A stretch of 64,000 nucleotides of DNA from Punctularia strigosozonata HHB-11173 SS5 (lineage: Eukaryota > Basidiomycota > Agaricomycetes > Corticiales > Punctulariaceae): assembly GCF_000264995.1 (NCBI RefSeq), contig NW_006767442.1, positions 1,066,420-1,130,419 on the forward strand, read 5' to 3'. The translations under genes and the position numbers were made by a program. This document shows positions 33,386 to 45,227 of the stretch, one piece after another; the first letter of the stretch is position 1, and every line of letters starts with the position of its first letter. Under the pieces are notes generated by a model. The model saw only the letters and a program-made list of their open reading frames with translations. It was not told the origin of the DNA and made no database searches.

Positions 33386-36300
33386 TTATCGTTCGGTCAT
33401 ATCACTGCGTGCGTCTTCATATGTCGAACTTGTGTCAGTCTCTTCCCCGTTGATTAACCCTTCAAGTTTCCCTTCGACCTGTTTGGCGAAAGAACTTAGC
33501 CAACTGCGCGGACCGGAAGGTTGAGCCTCCTTCGGCGTCGTCACCGGGTTGGGCAGTACCTGCGCTGGCTTCGATGCTGATTTGGAGCCCCAGGCATTCT
33601 GTCCAGGAGGGCCCTTCGCCCAGGGACCAGCTGGCGCTCTCGCAGCACTTTGTGCATTAGTCAAAACCTTTGCTTTGCGTTCCGCGTCCTGCGCGATTGC
33701 CCGCCTCGGCTCCGTCGCCCGCCTCGACACCGCCTCCTCGGCACGCTTCGCCTCTTCCGCACGTCGTGCCTCCTCCGCACGTTTTGTCTCCTCCGTGCGT
33801 TCCGCCTCCTCCGCCTTCCTCCGCTCCTCCTCTTCCTCGCGCCTTCTGGCCTCCAGCGCTTCTTGCTGCTTCAACCGCTCTTCTTGCTGCTTCAACCGCT
33901 CTTCTGCTTTCTTCTCCGCCTGCCTGGCCTTCTTGGCCGCCCTTTTCTGCGCGGGCGTCAGGACCGCGCCGGATTCGGACGGGACGGGGGATTGAACAGA
34001 GTCGGGTGTACTAGGTCGGCTATCGGATGCGGAAGATACGGTGAGCTTGGCGAGGTTGGGCTTTTCACGAGGCTGGTCAGGTTGGGGTTTCGCCTCGGCT
34101 GATTGCGCTGCTGAAGCGAGTGGATCCGCACCCTCGGCGGGACCGGAACCCGGGGTACTTTTCGTGTCAGTGACTGAGGCGTCCTTCGAGGAAGTCTGTG
34201 GCTCAGGTGCCCTGTCCGTGACCTGAGCGAGTTCATTCGGAGCAGGAGCGGACGATGTGGCTTCACCACCACTAGCTTGCAGATTTTCAACCGCGAGGGA
34301 ACGGTCAATAGCTTCGCTAGCCAGGTTTTGTACAGCACTAGGAGGAGATGCGGGGTTCAGATTCGTCCGTTCCTCTGCAGATGCATCGCCAACAGATGTC
34401 GCGCTTGTAGCATCGACAGCGCTCGACTTTTGAGCCCCAGAGGTATCTGGCGGCGCTGCTGATGCTGACGTTGCAACACTGGACGACGACGTGAGTGGAG
34501 GCAATCCGGTCGAATGGTTCGAAGGGTTCAATGCGACGGTCTCGAGCGCAGTAGTAGCGATGGATGCATCCTTGGCTGCGCTATTTTTGTTAGCCGGGGA
34601 AATTACGGGCTCTACTTGTCCATAGCCGACTTTGAGACCTGCGAACTGATCGGCAATCGCCTCGACTTCTGGATCGGGAGGAACATCGAGCGATGTAGCA
34701 TCGCCCCATGGGTCGACTTCAGCGATATGCTCCTCCGCAGGGGCAGAGACGCCGCCGCTTGGAGGCGAGGGCAATGGAGCGGAGGCGACGTCAACCAATG
34801 CGCTCTCCAGAGCGAGTGTCGACTGCGAGGCGGGCTCCGATTTGGCCTGGGAAAAGTGATCCACCGTTGTCGGAGAAATGGCGTCTGTGCCCGTAGCAGA
34901 AGTAGAAGTAAGGTCTGTAGGCCCAGCCGCAGCGAAAGGAAGCATTTTCGCAACCGCGGTGTCACCCATATTCTGGTCAGTCGTACTATGAGGGATAGGG
35001 TTGCTCGGTAAATTGGCCTTCTTGGTCTGTTCTTCGGATTTTGTCTTATCCGTCGATGAATCCGCTTTGCCTTTGTTGCCAACAGCAGCAAGCCTTTCAG
35101 TCAACGACAATCGTTTGGCTGGAGTACCAGGCTTGACTGGTGGGAGGGAAGCGGTCACAGGCGCCGCACGGGCCTCCTGCAAAAGAACGAGATTATCAAC
35201 TAATTCTCGAGAATTTGAACTTCGCGATGTACCTGCAACATTTGAGTTGCATCTGTCAATGTCTCATCTACCTCTCTGGTGGGCAATGGAGGGTTCGACC
35301 CGCTAGACGAAGACTTGTTCGACGTGTTTCCCCCGGATTTCGTCTCTCCGCTAGTAGCAACGGAACTTGCAGACGGTTTGAGTTTCCTCTGCGAATCCGA
35401 TGATGTCGGCTTTGCTGTAATCACGGGAGATGTCACCGCCTGACCGGGTGCATGTGCCACCGGCGAATCTTTCGTCTTGTACTCCATAGTCTTGCCTGCT
35501 TCCGCTGGTGGTGTGACGGCAGATGCGTGAGGTACCTCTTCTTGCGACGCTGGAATTGTCTGCGGTACAGCCTTCGTGATTTCCTCCATGGCGGGCGTGG
35601 GCGCTTCCTGCATCTCCTTCGTCGCGGGATCGGAAGGGTGCTCGGTGGCGGAAATCGCCTGGGCAGCTTGATCCCTCGACGGACTCGCTTGAGAGCCGTC
35701 GCTGTTCTCTACGCCGCCCATACCCTCTATTACAGGTGGGGCGCTCTTCCATGGTGATCCTTCCGCCGTCGTTGTCGCAAGAGGCTCAGTCTTCGTGTCA
35801 TTCTGGAGAGGAACCTCTTGCGAAGTACTTGACACCTTGGGATCGTCCACCGTCTCGGGATCATCTACCGGTTTGGGATCACATGCCACCTTGGTATCAC
35901 CCGCCGCTTTCCTATCCTCTGCTGCCTTCGTATCACCCATAAGAGCAACTCCTGTCGATGAATCCCGATCATTGGCCTTAGCCTTCGTCGCAGGCGGCTC
36001 GCCGTTGACGGGAATTTCTGGCGCAGTGTCCGACACAGGTTGGTCGGACGCAGCTTCGTGGGCGGCCGTCTCAATGGTGCTGGCGGGAATTTCCGGTGCG
36101 CTCTCCGCGGCATGGGCCTCCGTTGCAAGGATCTCGGGGGTGGTTTCTTCTGCAGGGGTCTCGGGTACAGGGCTCTTCGGTACAGTCTCAGGAACGATAT
36201 CCTGCGCGTGACTCTCCGGCTCGATCTCCGTAGTTGACAGCTCAGGAACCGTCTCAGGAGCAGAACCTTCGGTGACCGTTCCTTTGACCAAAATCGCGGT

Positions 36301-39300
36301 GGCCAACTCGGTCGCAGGGGCTTCGTCGTCCGGGGCCGTACCCTTTTGCTTTCTCCTGGCCCTCTTCTTGGCAGCCTTGGTGAGTGGTCCGACGGTCTCG
36401 GACTCGGGTGCTTCTACGTCTGCGTCTTTGGCTGGCGTGGAGACGGGAACAGAGGGGGTTTTGTTGGAGTCGGATACAGGCGGAAGCGGCTCGTCCTTGC
36501 TGCCCTTCATTTTGCCCTTCGTCTTAGCCTGAACATCGGGCTTCGACTCAGGCTGCTTAGCTGTGTTGGCCTCAGCTTTCGCGGGGATAGCAATAGAGTC
36601 AAGAGTGTCGGATATAGCATTGGTAGCTGAGACATCTGTGGCGTCGGTAGGAGGTACAGCAGCGAGAGTAGAAGCAGGGGCAGGAGAGGGGGCAGGGGCA
36701 GGATCAGGCGCGACGACTTCCTTCGCCTTCTCCTCAGCAGCACCACCCTTCCCCTTCTTGTTCTTCTTGCTCTTTTTGGACGTAGTCTCCGGGCCCTGGT
36801 CAACATTTGTCAACTGCAATTCACATCGACGACAACCACTCAACCCACCTTGGAAGCGGTGCTCTCTTTGACGTTCGCACCGGCATTCTGACCGACCTTT
36901 CCACCATCCGCGGAGGGCTTCGCGCTCTTGTCATCCTTCGCGGCCACTGCTTGCTCGACGGGCATCTCGTCCTTTTTCTCGGATGCGATCGCGGGCTCTG
37001 CGGCAGGTGTCGCTTTCTTGTCCTTGGCAACGACCGGCTCCGCTGGAGGCTTCGAGGTCTTGCCCTCCTTGCCGGGAATGGGCTTTGCGTCGTTCTTTGG
37101 TCCCAGAGCATCGTTGACGGCATCGGCTGAGGCACACTTCTAGAGTATGCGACGGACGCTATCAGTTTATTGCCAATCTATCGTAGAAGTACACCAACCT
37201 TGGCAGCGTCACCCTCCTTGACCAGGGTTTGCTTGCCCGCCTTATCCTCCTCCACTTTCGTCTCTACGATCACCTGTGACGGCTGCTTGTCCTTCGTCGA
37301 CGACGGTGGGAGGGGAGTCAGGTACCCTACGCTCTCCCCAACGACCTTCTCCGCATTCATGCTCCACCGGTCTCCGAACTGGCTCCTCTCCTCCGGCCGC
37401 TCCCATGCGCTCCACTCGTCCTTCGCGCTGGTGGCCACGACGGCAGACGGTGTCGACGTGTCCTTCTTCGGTGATCCGTGCAACGCCGGCGAGGCGGGCT
37501 TGGGCGGTGACGACGTGCCCGGCCGCCGGCCGCCCAACCAGTCCCCAATCTTGGCCAGGGGTGTGGCGAGACTGGCGGGGATGACGGGCTTGGTTGACGG
37601 CGCAGAGAGCGGAGGTGTCATGATGCGCGGCGGGGGCTCGCGCGTCGCAGAAGACCCGGGGAACGGTATGGGCCGCGCTGCGGACGGCGCAGGGGTAGGG
37701 TCCGTGGCGTCGCTGAACACGTCCGCGACGTTGACGCTCGCCGCTTGCGATTTCTTGCGCTCAGAAAGCGGACGCCAGGTCGAAACGGGCGTGATGACAG
37801 GACCTGGCGGGCCGGTCCAGGTGCCTGATTTAGAGGGTGTGGAAGGAGCGGACGGGAACGGTGACTTGAGCTCCTTCGAAGGCGAGCTTTGGGCGCTCTT
37901 CTCCTTGGCTGCCTGCGCCCACTGCTGTGCCTCTTCTTCACGCTGCTTGGCCTCTTGCTCGCGCTTCTTCGCCGCTTCCTCCACCCGCCTGGCCTCCTCC
38001 TCCACCCGCCTGGCTCTGGCGTTCTCCTCCTCGCGCCTCCTCTCCTCCTCCTCTGCCTTCCTCTTCTCCGAGGCCCGGGCCTCTTCCTCCTTCCTCTTCG
38101 CCTCCGCCGCAGCTCTCATCTGCTCCTCGCGACGTTCCTCCTCCTCCTTGGCACGTCGCGCCGCCTCCTCCGCCTCTCGCTCCTTCCTCTCCTTTTCCTC
38201 CCGCAATCGCGCTGCCTTCGACATGGTTTTCGTTTTCTCCGTTACTTTCGGTGCCGGCACCTCCTTCACATCCACGTCCTTCACCTCCTCCACCTCCTGC
38301 GGCGCCCGCGCCTCCTCCCCTTCCGCGACCGCGGGCTCACTTGGAGCCGGCGGAGGCGAAGCTCTGGAAGTTGGACTGGCTGCCCTGCCGACGGTTTCCG
38401 TTGGCGTTGGCACCTATACCACGCACGGGCGAACAAAAAGGTAGGAAAGGCAAACACGGTCAGTCAATAGGAGAACGGAGGCAAGAGAGGGGTCATCACC
38501 GATTCACCAGTATTGGGGCGTCCGGAGATGCTTCCCGTCCCGTTTGCGGCACCGCCCTTTCCGTTGACGTTGACGTCCTTTCCGGAGTCGGCGGCCTTGG
38601 AGGCGGCGTCGCCGTTCGCCTCTCCGTTGGTCTCGGTGGAGGGGGCGCTGGACGGCTGAAAGCTCTGCGAGAAGGGATTCGAAGTCGAGCGGACGTGCGC
38701 GGTGAGCGGCGTGTTCTGCTTGGACGCGCCGGCGAACGAGCCGTTGATATGGAGCGCCGGTTTGGGCGGCGTGACGGTCGTCATCACCTCGCGCTCGACG
38801 ATCTTCTGCACTTCGGCCTCGTTCGTCTCGTACTCCTTCGCGCCTTCCTTGTTGGCGTTGTTGCCGGACTTGGGCTTGGTGGAGGGCAGGGCGCGGACGA
38901 GCTCGCGCGCCTTGGCGAGCGACATCGCGGTCTCCCAGCCGAGCTGTCGGCCCTCGTCGACGGCGAGCGGTTCCGGGCGGACGGCGAGCGCGATGAAGGC
39001 CGGTAGGAGGAGCTGGATGTCCACGTTGTACGTCTGGTAAATCGAGATTTTCTCGACGGGCGCGATGGTGTGCGTCTGGAGCTCGCGCACGGAGAGCGCT
39101 TTGACTTCGCGGAACTGCCAGTAGTGGGCGAGGCGGAGGACGGAGGTCCATTCGGGCACGGTCATGTGGTCGTAGAGCGTGTATTTCCTGATGACAAGAG
39201 TTCGGTGAGTTCGGTTGAGTATATGCTGTTTGGAAGGGGCACGTACGGGTTGTAGAAAACGGAGACGAAGCGCCCGAAGTCTTCGGAAGAGACATCGTCG

Positions 39301-39598
39301 AGGATGACGGGGTTCGTGTCGGAAGAGCCTTCGCGGTCTTGACCGGGCGAGGTCGGGCACGAGAGCCGGTGCTTGAAGTAGATCGATTCACGCTCGAAGA
39401 AGTACGAGTGGACCCGGAAGAGGATCTGCTGGACCTGCATGGGATGTCAGCACGTTCGAGGTCACGAAAAATTGGTGTGTTTACCAGAACTACGAGGTCG
39501 GCGCCGTCGAGGTAGTAGTCCCGCGAGCGCCGGATGCGCTGCTCGGGGATGATGACGATGCTCCCGTTCGGAGAGGCAGGGCGTTGGTGGTAAGACAT
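33386..39598 (-). CDS. Giant BTB/POZ-domain protein with long low-complexity and charged coiled-coil regions (~1,950 aa)
   Basis: Seven exons on the minus strand, about 39598-39485, 39436-39246, 39186-38491, 38413-37199, 37142-36856, 36813-35232 and 35176-33386. The first three encode a BTB-type domain: YYLDGADLVVLVQQILFRVH, FFERESIYFK, ILDDVSSEDFGRFVSVFYNP, VPEWTSVLRLAHYWQFREVK. An Arg/Glu/Lys coiled coil follows (EEARRVEEAAKKREQEAK). Next come EERSQFGDRWSMNAEKV, a long Ala/Pro/Glu/Thr-rich part with degenerate short repeats (PETVPE, PEIPA, DPKPVDDPETVDDPK), a second coiled coil (KQQEERLKQQEALEA), and an end LINGEETDTSSTYEDARSD. Fungal BTB proteins are often substrate or scaffold subunits, but this size is unusual. 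It could be two fused genes, although no internal start or stop breaks the exon chain. Confidence 0.75.
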
Positions 39599-41115
39599 CT
39601 TCGTGTCGTTGTTTTTCGTCCAAAAGAGTCGTAGTACAACAGGTTCAGAGATTCCACCAATCAACCAGGGATGAAGGGAGATAAGATACGCCTTTTATGA
39701 ACTACGGGCGTTCGTCGTGCGGAAGGGAGAGATTAGATGGGTGAGGGAAGAGGTGAGGAGATGATGAGGGGATGAGCTGGCGCTCGAGGGCGTGCGGGCG
39801 GTAGAAAAGCGGGGGCGCGGACAATGAGATGGGGTGCTGATACACGTGTAGGACGCATGTTTTGCGGCGACGGCGGCGACGACAGTACGTACGAATTTCT
39901 CGTGCGCGGCGCGTGTTCGCGTTAGCCGACGGTCTGGATTTTCTGCCGCTGACGGAAGCTTTTGTTGGTCACTTCGCGGTTTCTCTAGCTCGAACGAGCG
40001 CCTGACATCTCACGATGCCATTGTACATCCTTGCTGAACCATCCAAAGTCGCATATATCAAGATGTTGGTATAACGTTGATGATTTCTCCGGGGTGCCGT
40101 GACTCTCGCAACGACGGAGCTTGTGGGCGTCTTCCACTGCCAGTGCTCTGCGGCGAATGTCCAGGAAAGGCAGGAGCTCAGGGGTGTCGTATACTGGGGT
40201 TAGGGTCAGGTCAACGATGGATGGATGTCATTGAGGATGATGCAGACTTCACGATCTACTGTCGCCTGCTTGTCAAGATTGCATACCGAACGGCTGTACG
40301 AACGAGCTGCTCAATGCGACTGATGCCACCCAATCAGTGCGATTCCTGTACCGATGAACGAAACTTATCCCAAACGACGTACCGGCCTTTATTCAAAGGA
40401 TGCACATCTGGGCCTTCTACCAGAAGCTAGACATCACGGTACGCAGCAGCGGCTGATGTGGGTGGATAAGATGGCCAATGAACTCGCAATTCAGATGGTG
40501 GACGCATGTAGAAGGCTTCCGGCGCCAAATACCTATAGATCCCACGTCCCTGCCCCGCATGCGCACTCGTGGTCAGACCAATAGTCGCGAAGAGGTTGGG
40601 GCTAAGCCGAATATCAAAGAAGGCAATTAGGTTACTCTGGCCGTTTGTGGGATGCGGCATGCTGTGGCGTTCTCGCCTGCAGGTCGATTCAGTTGTACGT
40701 CGAAGCATGTCGTCGACCCTTGCCTCGTGTGAGGGGGATCCGGACACAGCTGATCGATATCATCGACGAGGACCTCAGGCCTCAGCGCCTCGTCGCCTCA
40801 TGGTGCGATAGGTCTCGCTCACAAGCACGGGGCTCGCCGCGAGGCCAGGGTTTCCCCATATTCGGAGGGGGATACGCCGAGTATAGCTCGCACCAAAACC
40901 TACCAGCTTCTGCGACAGTGTTGCTGTGCACACATCGAGTCGTTTTGACCATGAATGACTCGCGCTTAACGCTTGCATCAAGCCCAGAGTGCAGAAGAAG
41001 GGGAGAAGGTAGAGTGGATTGCTTGATCAAGTTGGCCGTGTGCGCGAGCAGGCTCTGGGGAGCAGCGCCAGCCCTCGTATGGGCTTCGATTACAGAGCCG
41101 CCGTCGACGAGGTGT
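39599..41115. other. Intergenic between giant BTB gene and a coding remnant
   Basis: The first ~400 bases are the promoter side of the BTB gene, with purine-rich GGGAGAG runs near 39720-39780. The rest holds only unlinked short frames. Confidence 0.35.
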
Positions 41116-41206
41116 TCTACGCGCCTCCGTGCAAAAAGTCAATCCCGAGTTGCGTCTCTCTTATGAAGAAATCCAAGATGTAGTGAATGCTCTGAATGAA
41201 ACGTGA
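41080..41206 (+). pseudogene. Possible C-terminal gene fragment
   Basis: Two neighbouring frames look like one broken coding block. One reads GFDYRAAVDEVFYAPP, and after a one-base shift the next reads VQKVNPELRLSYEEIQDVVN and ends ALNET before a TGA. Composition looks protein-like and helical, but no family is recognised and upstream exons were not found. It could be a pseudogene tail or a misread intron. Confidence 0.25.
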
Positions 41207-41339
41207 TTGGATGTCGGTAATAGCGCTCAAGCAAGCTTCTGAAGTTCCGTATACGCGTACCGAGTTAGGGGGCTGTCCTGATGAGGATGCTTCACAAGGT
41301 TAGGGTTAGCGCGTCTCTCCTCGCACCACGTTCCGAGAA

Positions 41340-42319
41340 ATGTCGATGAACCCATTGAACGGTTTATTCAGGCTCTACTATCGCCTCGCGGCCGAGACAC
41401 CTTACAAAATCAACCGCCTCCCAAAAGGTCTGCGGAATGTGCGGCCGCGGTTCGCAGTGGAGGTTAACCCGCCGTGGTATTTGCGACATTTCTTCCTCGT
41501 GGCCACGTTAGACGGCCTCGTTGTGTGCGTATTATGCCCTGTTTTGCATGCGAGAGACAGAGGATGATTATGCTGTAGAAACTCCACCGCATGAAATACA
41601 GCGGTGTCATGGGATCGGTGACGTGGTTTGGCTGGACGCAACCAGCGAAGAACGCCTCCCAGTCCCCAAAAAGCACGAAGGAAGAAAAGGGCGACGAAAA
41701 GGGCGACGCGGGCGTGCTGTCGTCTTTGAAGCAGACACCTTGGCTCCCCGATGGTTGGGAGCTCCGACCAGCCTTCCAGCGCGGCGCTGCGATAACGTTC
41801 CAAACCGCCTTCGGTCTCATGCTCTTCACCATCCTCTACGCGGGCAAACGTACCCTAATCCGCCGCCTCACCATATTTGACGTACCCACGTCGGGCGCCT
41901 CCCAACCGACACCTGTGAAAAGCACAATCAACAACAATCCATACCTCAAGACTCGGACGCCCCGTGCGCCGACCCCCGCTAATAGAGGGTCCGGTCAGCT
42001 GGTCTTCCTCCAGACGGCGGGAAACGGGCCGGACGACGGTTATCTCATCCCTGCAAGCAAGTGCGAGCTCAGGCACTGGTCAACGAAAGATGACGTCGTG
42101 GTCGTAGTGGACAATATGCCCGGCGCGTTCGCAATCCAGATGGACAGTAACCCGCGCATCTGGCAGGCAGCTGCTACCGCCAGCCCGGCCTCAATTCCAG
42201 GGTCAAGCTCGAGTTCAAAGTTGGATTTTGTTAGGACCGAAGAGATGCGAAGGATGGGCACGAAGGAGGCGATCGGGTTGCTTTCGCGTAGCTGGCCCGG
42301 AAGAAGGATGGCTCCTTGA
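41340..42319 (+). CDS. Predicted membrane protein of unknown function
   Basis: Two exons, 41340-41522 and 41579-42319, join in frame (donor GTGTGC, acceptor TGTAG) to about 307 residues. The N-terminus is basic (PYKINRLPKGLRNVRPRF) and followed by NPPWYLRHFFLVATLDG. The middle has one clear transmembrane candidate, ITFQTAFGLMLFTILYAGKR, and the C-terminal part is soluble with a Ser/Ala stretch. The basic start with an inner hydrophobic span would suit a mitochondrial inner-membrane protein, but this is inference. No family was recognised. The C-terminus SRSWPGRRMAP may be affected by an unseen further intron, because another frame stays open after it. Confidence 0.6.
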
Positions 42320-42898
42320 ACGTGTTGTACGCGTCGCTCGCCTTCGCCATTAGGTTGCTGAATGCCATGGCGTTTTCATGATACGTTCTGATAGGTATGC
42401 CTGTGCATGTTTGCGCCTTGCGCTCGTTATCGCGCATTCGTGGGAAGCGCTTCGCCATCCTGGAGAGGGGCCACGCAGGATGCCTCTAGTCGATCGTCCT
42501 CGTGAGCTGCATACTTGTGCACAGAGGATGATATCACTCCCCTAGCCCAGGGTTGTGTCCACTTTGCCGACCGATGTTCGCTCGCCGCCTTCGCTACTCC
42601 GCATCCCGAAGTCATGCGCTCCAACCACGTCGACGTGGTGGCCTTTCAGGTGAGCATTCCAGGATTTCGCCGCGGTGTACGAAAGTCGATGCATGCCTCC
42701 CATAGATGAGTTATGATTGGCTGAGAGCCAACGATGAGATAAGATAAGGCTCAGATGCATCTTCACAAGGCATGTATTGCGCGTGTCCGGTGCAACAAAG
42801 AACATGCAACATCCTGGCAACGATTCACAGTATGAAAGCTGGCATTTTTGCTCTCTTCACTCATTCTTCGAAGAGCGAACGCGATTGAGCATTCGGAA
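42320..42898. other. Intergenic, no gene seen
   Basis: Short frames only; includes upstream sequence of the next BTB gene. Confidence 0.4.
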
Positions 42899-43703
42899 AT
42901 GTCAACCTTCAAGTTACCATATCCTTTCACGTTCTTCTATCCGGCGCCCTCAAGTCAACGGCCTCTGCCGAAGAGAAACACCCGATTTTACCTCCGCAGC
43001 GTGATTTTCCAAGTGAACGAGAAGATGTCTGTGCCGCGCTGCTACGCTAATTCGGACGTAGGTCGAAGATGAGCTATATCGCATCCCTCGGCGCACCTTC
43101 GAGCAGGATTCGGGGGTATTCAAGACCATGTTCAGCCTTCCGCGCCCGAGAAACGGCAAAGAAGAAGGCAACACTGATGACAATCCGATCCGGTTACAAG
43201 GGATCAAAAAGAGGGACTTTGAACAGCTGCTGAGGGTGATTCAACCGAGGTACCTTTTTCTCTTTGTTCACAATGTTATTTACGCTCTGATCTCCGTCTG
43301 CTCTAGTTTCCCTTCCAGCGGCGGAAACTTGACCATCCAGGAATGGCTCGTCGTTCTTGAACTCGCCACGATGTGGGAGTTCGCCGGGATTAGAGTGAGA
43401 GCCATTGAGGCGCTGTTGGTACTTCCTATGGATCCAGTGGAGAAGGTCACAGTGGGTTTTCAGTACGACATCAAGGACGAGAGATGGCTCCCGCCCGCAT
43501 TGAAGGCGCTCGTTGAAAGACCCAAATGCCTGACCTTGGAGGAAGGAGTGAAACTTGGCTTGGAATGCGTCATCAAATTGGCTCAAGTGCGGGAGTCGTA
43601 CCTGCTAGGCTTCACCAGCAGCGAATGTGCCCAAATTATCAAACGAGTATTCTTTCCGGACGCGAACGAAATAAGCTACAAGAAACCAAGGCTAAATCAT
43701 TGA
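42899..43703 (+). CDS. BTB/POZ-domain protein (paralog 1 of local cluster)
   Basis: Three exons (42899-43012, 43062-43249, 43307-43703) sum to 233 codons exactly. It shares its layout and both intron positions with the genes at 45.8 and 47.0 kb: a start ending FYLRSVIFQ, then VEDELYRIPRRTFEQDSGVF, KTMFSLP, an acidic stretch, NPIRLQGIKKRDFEQLLRVI, and EWLVVLELATMWEFAGIRVR, and helices ending SECAQIIKRVFF. This is the fungal BTB arrangement in which the dimerising fold is followed by a short helical tail. The partner and role are unknown; such proteins can bind Cullin-3. Unlike the other two it lacks the C-terminal Cys motif. Confidence 0.82.
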
Positions 43704-44168
43704 TGACACTTATGCATGTATATATTAGACTTGATCTACAGGCAGGCTATAACATGTAGTACACTCGGGCTCTTGTATGGCCGTAGATTGTCATTGCACA
43801 ACTATGTTGTCTTATTGACGTACTTCACCTTCGCGCACTGATACATTCAGGGTGATTTGGTAGGCCGAAGGTGGCAACTATTACCACTTCGTCAGATTGT
43901 CCGTAGCTCCCCGAACAGTCGTTGCGAATTTCTCCAGGAGTATCCAAGCCGCGCGCTGGCCTCGCAGCCCTTGATAGCATCCAACGGCCGATGCCGGTAT
44001 GCCAGGGATTACTAGAGGCTCACAGATTGCGCTGCATCGGGCATTGGTAGCAATATCCTCATGCATATCTTGCCGCTGTTCAAGAACCCTTCAGCGTGCA
44101 GGAGGCTAATTTTTAATTGAAGGTATACGCACGTCTGTGTCGCTGCTAGCTGAACCGTCCCATCTCTC
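43704..44168. other. Convergent intergenic region
   Basis: 3' sides of BTB paralog 1 and the PARG gene. Nothing further recognised. Confidence 0.45.
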
Positions 44169-45065
44169 CTAGGGTTTCTCGAATTCATGCCTGAAATCAT
44201 CGTAGGTTTGCTTCCCGATGATGGCGAACATGACTCGTTCGAAACTCCGTCCAAAGCGGTTGCCGTCCTCCTTCAGCAGCTCCCGCCAGAGACGCGCAAC
44301 CGTCCGAACGTCGTTCTTGAAGACCCCCGTTCCGAAACTGCCCAAGACCACATTCCGTACACCCTGTTGCTCGAACAGGAAGAGAATTCTTGCCATCCTC
44401 TCCTTCATAGCCTCCGCGATACGAGCTTCCTCCGATTGTCCTCCAACGCGACCAAAGAGCGTATTGCGAGCCACGCCGGCATTCACAGCCGCGCTCGTGA
44501 CAGACTCCACCTCCAAAGGTTCCAGCCACTTTCCGTCATCCGCTCGAAAGAGGACGACACCGGGAGTGTAGATCATGGCGTGCGAGTAGTATCCGCCTTT
44601 CTGACCCCCGGGCTTCTTATGATTCTTGTAGAATTGTTGGCCGTTGGACGACATGAGAGACGGGTACAAGGTAGAGGAGCGCGCAATGGACTCCTCTTGC
44701 GCTTGCGCCCCACTCAGGAAACCACCTCCAGGCTTCTTGGCGGAAGCGAAGTTCAGAATGCCTATGCGCTCCTCGGCCGGGGTTTGCTCACGTAGCAGTC
44801 GCGCGCCTTCGAGAGTCGAGATCTCTATGACAGAGAACGTAGGGGGACTAGATCGAGGTTCGTCAGGGAGCATGGTCTTCCATGAATCCAGAAAACTATC
44901 CGGGGCATAGTATCGCGTATCCTCAACTGCTAGAGCTTTCGCAGCCGCAAGGGAGTATGATACGCCGTCAAGCGTGTATGAGCCTCGTTCAAGCGCCTCG
45001 AGGGTAGATTCCGCGATTCTTCGTCGCTCTTCACGGTTTGGCTGTGATGTCTGTGTAGGTGCCAT
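44169..45065 (-). CDS. Microbial-type poly(ADP-ribose) glycohydrolase (TIGR02452/DUF2263)
   Basis: One exon of 298 codons from the ATG at 45065 (REERRRIAESTLEALERGSY follows the start). It has the PARG macro-domain signature KKPGGGFLSGAQAQEESIAR, where Gly-Gly-Gly and the paired Gln-Glu-Glu form the catalytic loop. It also has RIGILNFASAKKPGG, SHAMIYTPGVVLFR, SAAVNAGVARN, and FGTGVFKNDVRTVARLW before the end. These enzymes remove poly(ADP-ribose) chains from proteins. The frame stays open upstream but only to non-ATG codons. It is intronless, unlike nearly all its neighbours. Its start lies 160 bases from the start of a divergent small gene. Confidence 0.92.
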   Translation of the reverse strand: MAPTQTSQPNREERRRIAESTLEALERGSYTLDGVSYSLAAAKALAVEDTRYYAPDSFLDSWKTMLPDEPRSSPPTFSVIEISTLEGARLLREQTPAEERIGILNFASAKKPGGGFLSGAQAQEESIARSSTLYPSLMSSNGQQFYKNHKKPGGQKGGYYSHAMIYTPGVVLFRADDGKWLEPLEVESVTSAAVNAGVARNTLFGRVGGQSEEARIAEAMKERMARILFLFEQQGVRNVVLGSFGTGVFKNDVRTVARLWRELLKEDGNRFGRSFERVMFAIIGKQTYDDFRHEFEKP

Positions 45066-45227
45066 GTTTGCTCCAGGCAAATGACGCTGCGGGGCGTATA
45101 TTACTTTCGAGGCCAAGAGTCAGCACCGTGAGGGCTTGATCATGAGCGGTGATTTGTGACTCGGCGCGTCACGCAGTGCGGGTCACTCGCCAGCCGACGG
45201 CGAAGGTCGTGTTGAGCACCGGCGTCG
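45066..45227. promoter_or_regulatory. Short divergent intergenic region (shared promoter candidate)
   Basis: Only 162 bases separate the ATGs of the PARG gene (minus) and the small anchored coiled-coil gene (plus), so both must be driven from this stretch or from overlapping transcribed sequence. It contains a palindrome-like GTGACTCGGCGCGTCAC near 45156. This is positional inference only. Confidence 0.4.

Noticed and set aside
33549-34102. Plus-strand Cys/Ala- and Leu-rich frames of 110-150 residues
   Set aside because: Antisense shadows of the coiled-coil region of the giant BTB gene.
37170-38444. 424-codon plus-strand frame as a gene
   Set aside because: It lies wholly antisense to the well-supported giant BTB exon and consists of Ser/Ala/Leu low-complexity sequence expected from reversed Arg/Glu codons.
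40427-41030. Minus-strand frames between 40.4 and 41.0 kb
   Set aside because: No consistent start, splice sites or motif; likely chance frames.
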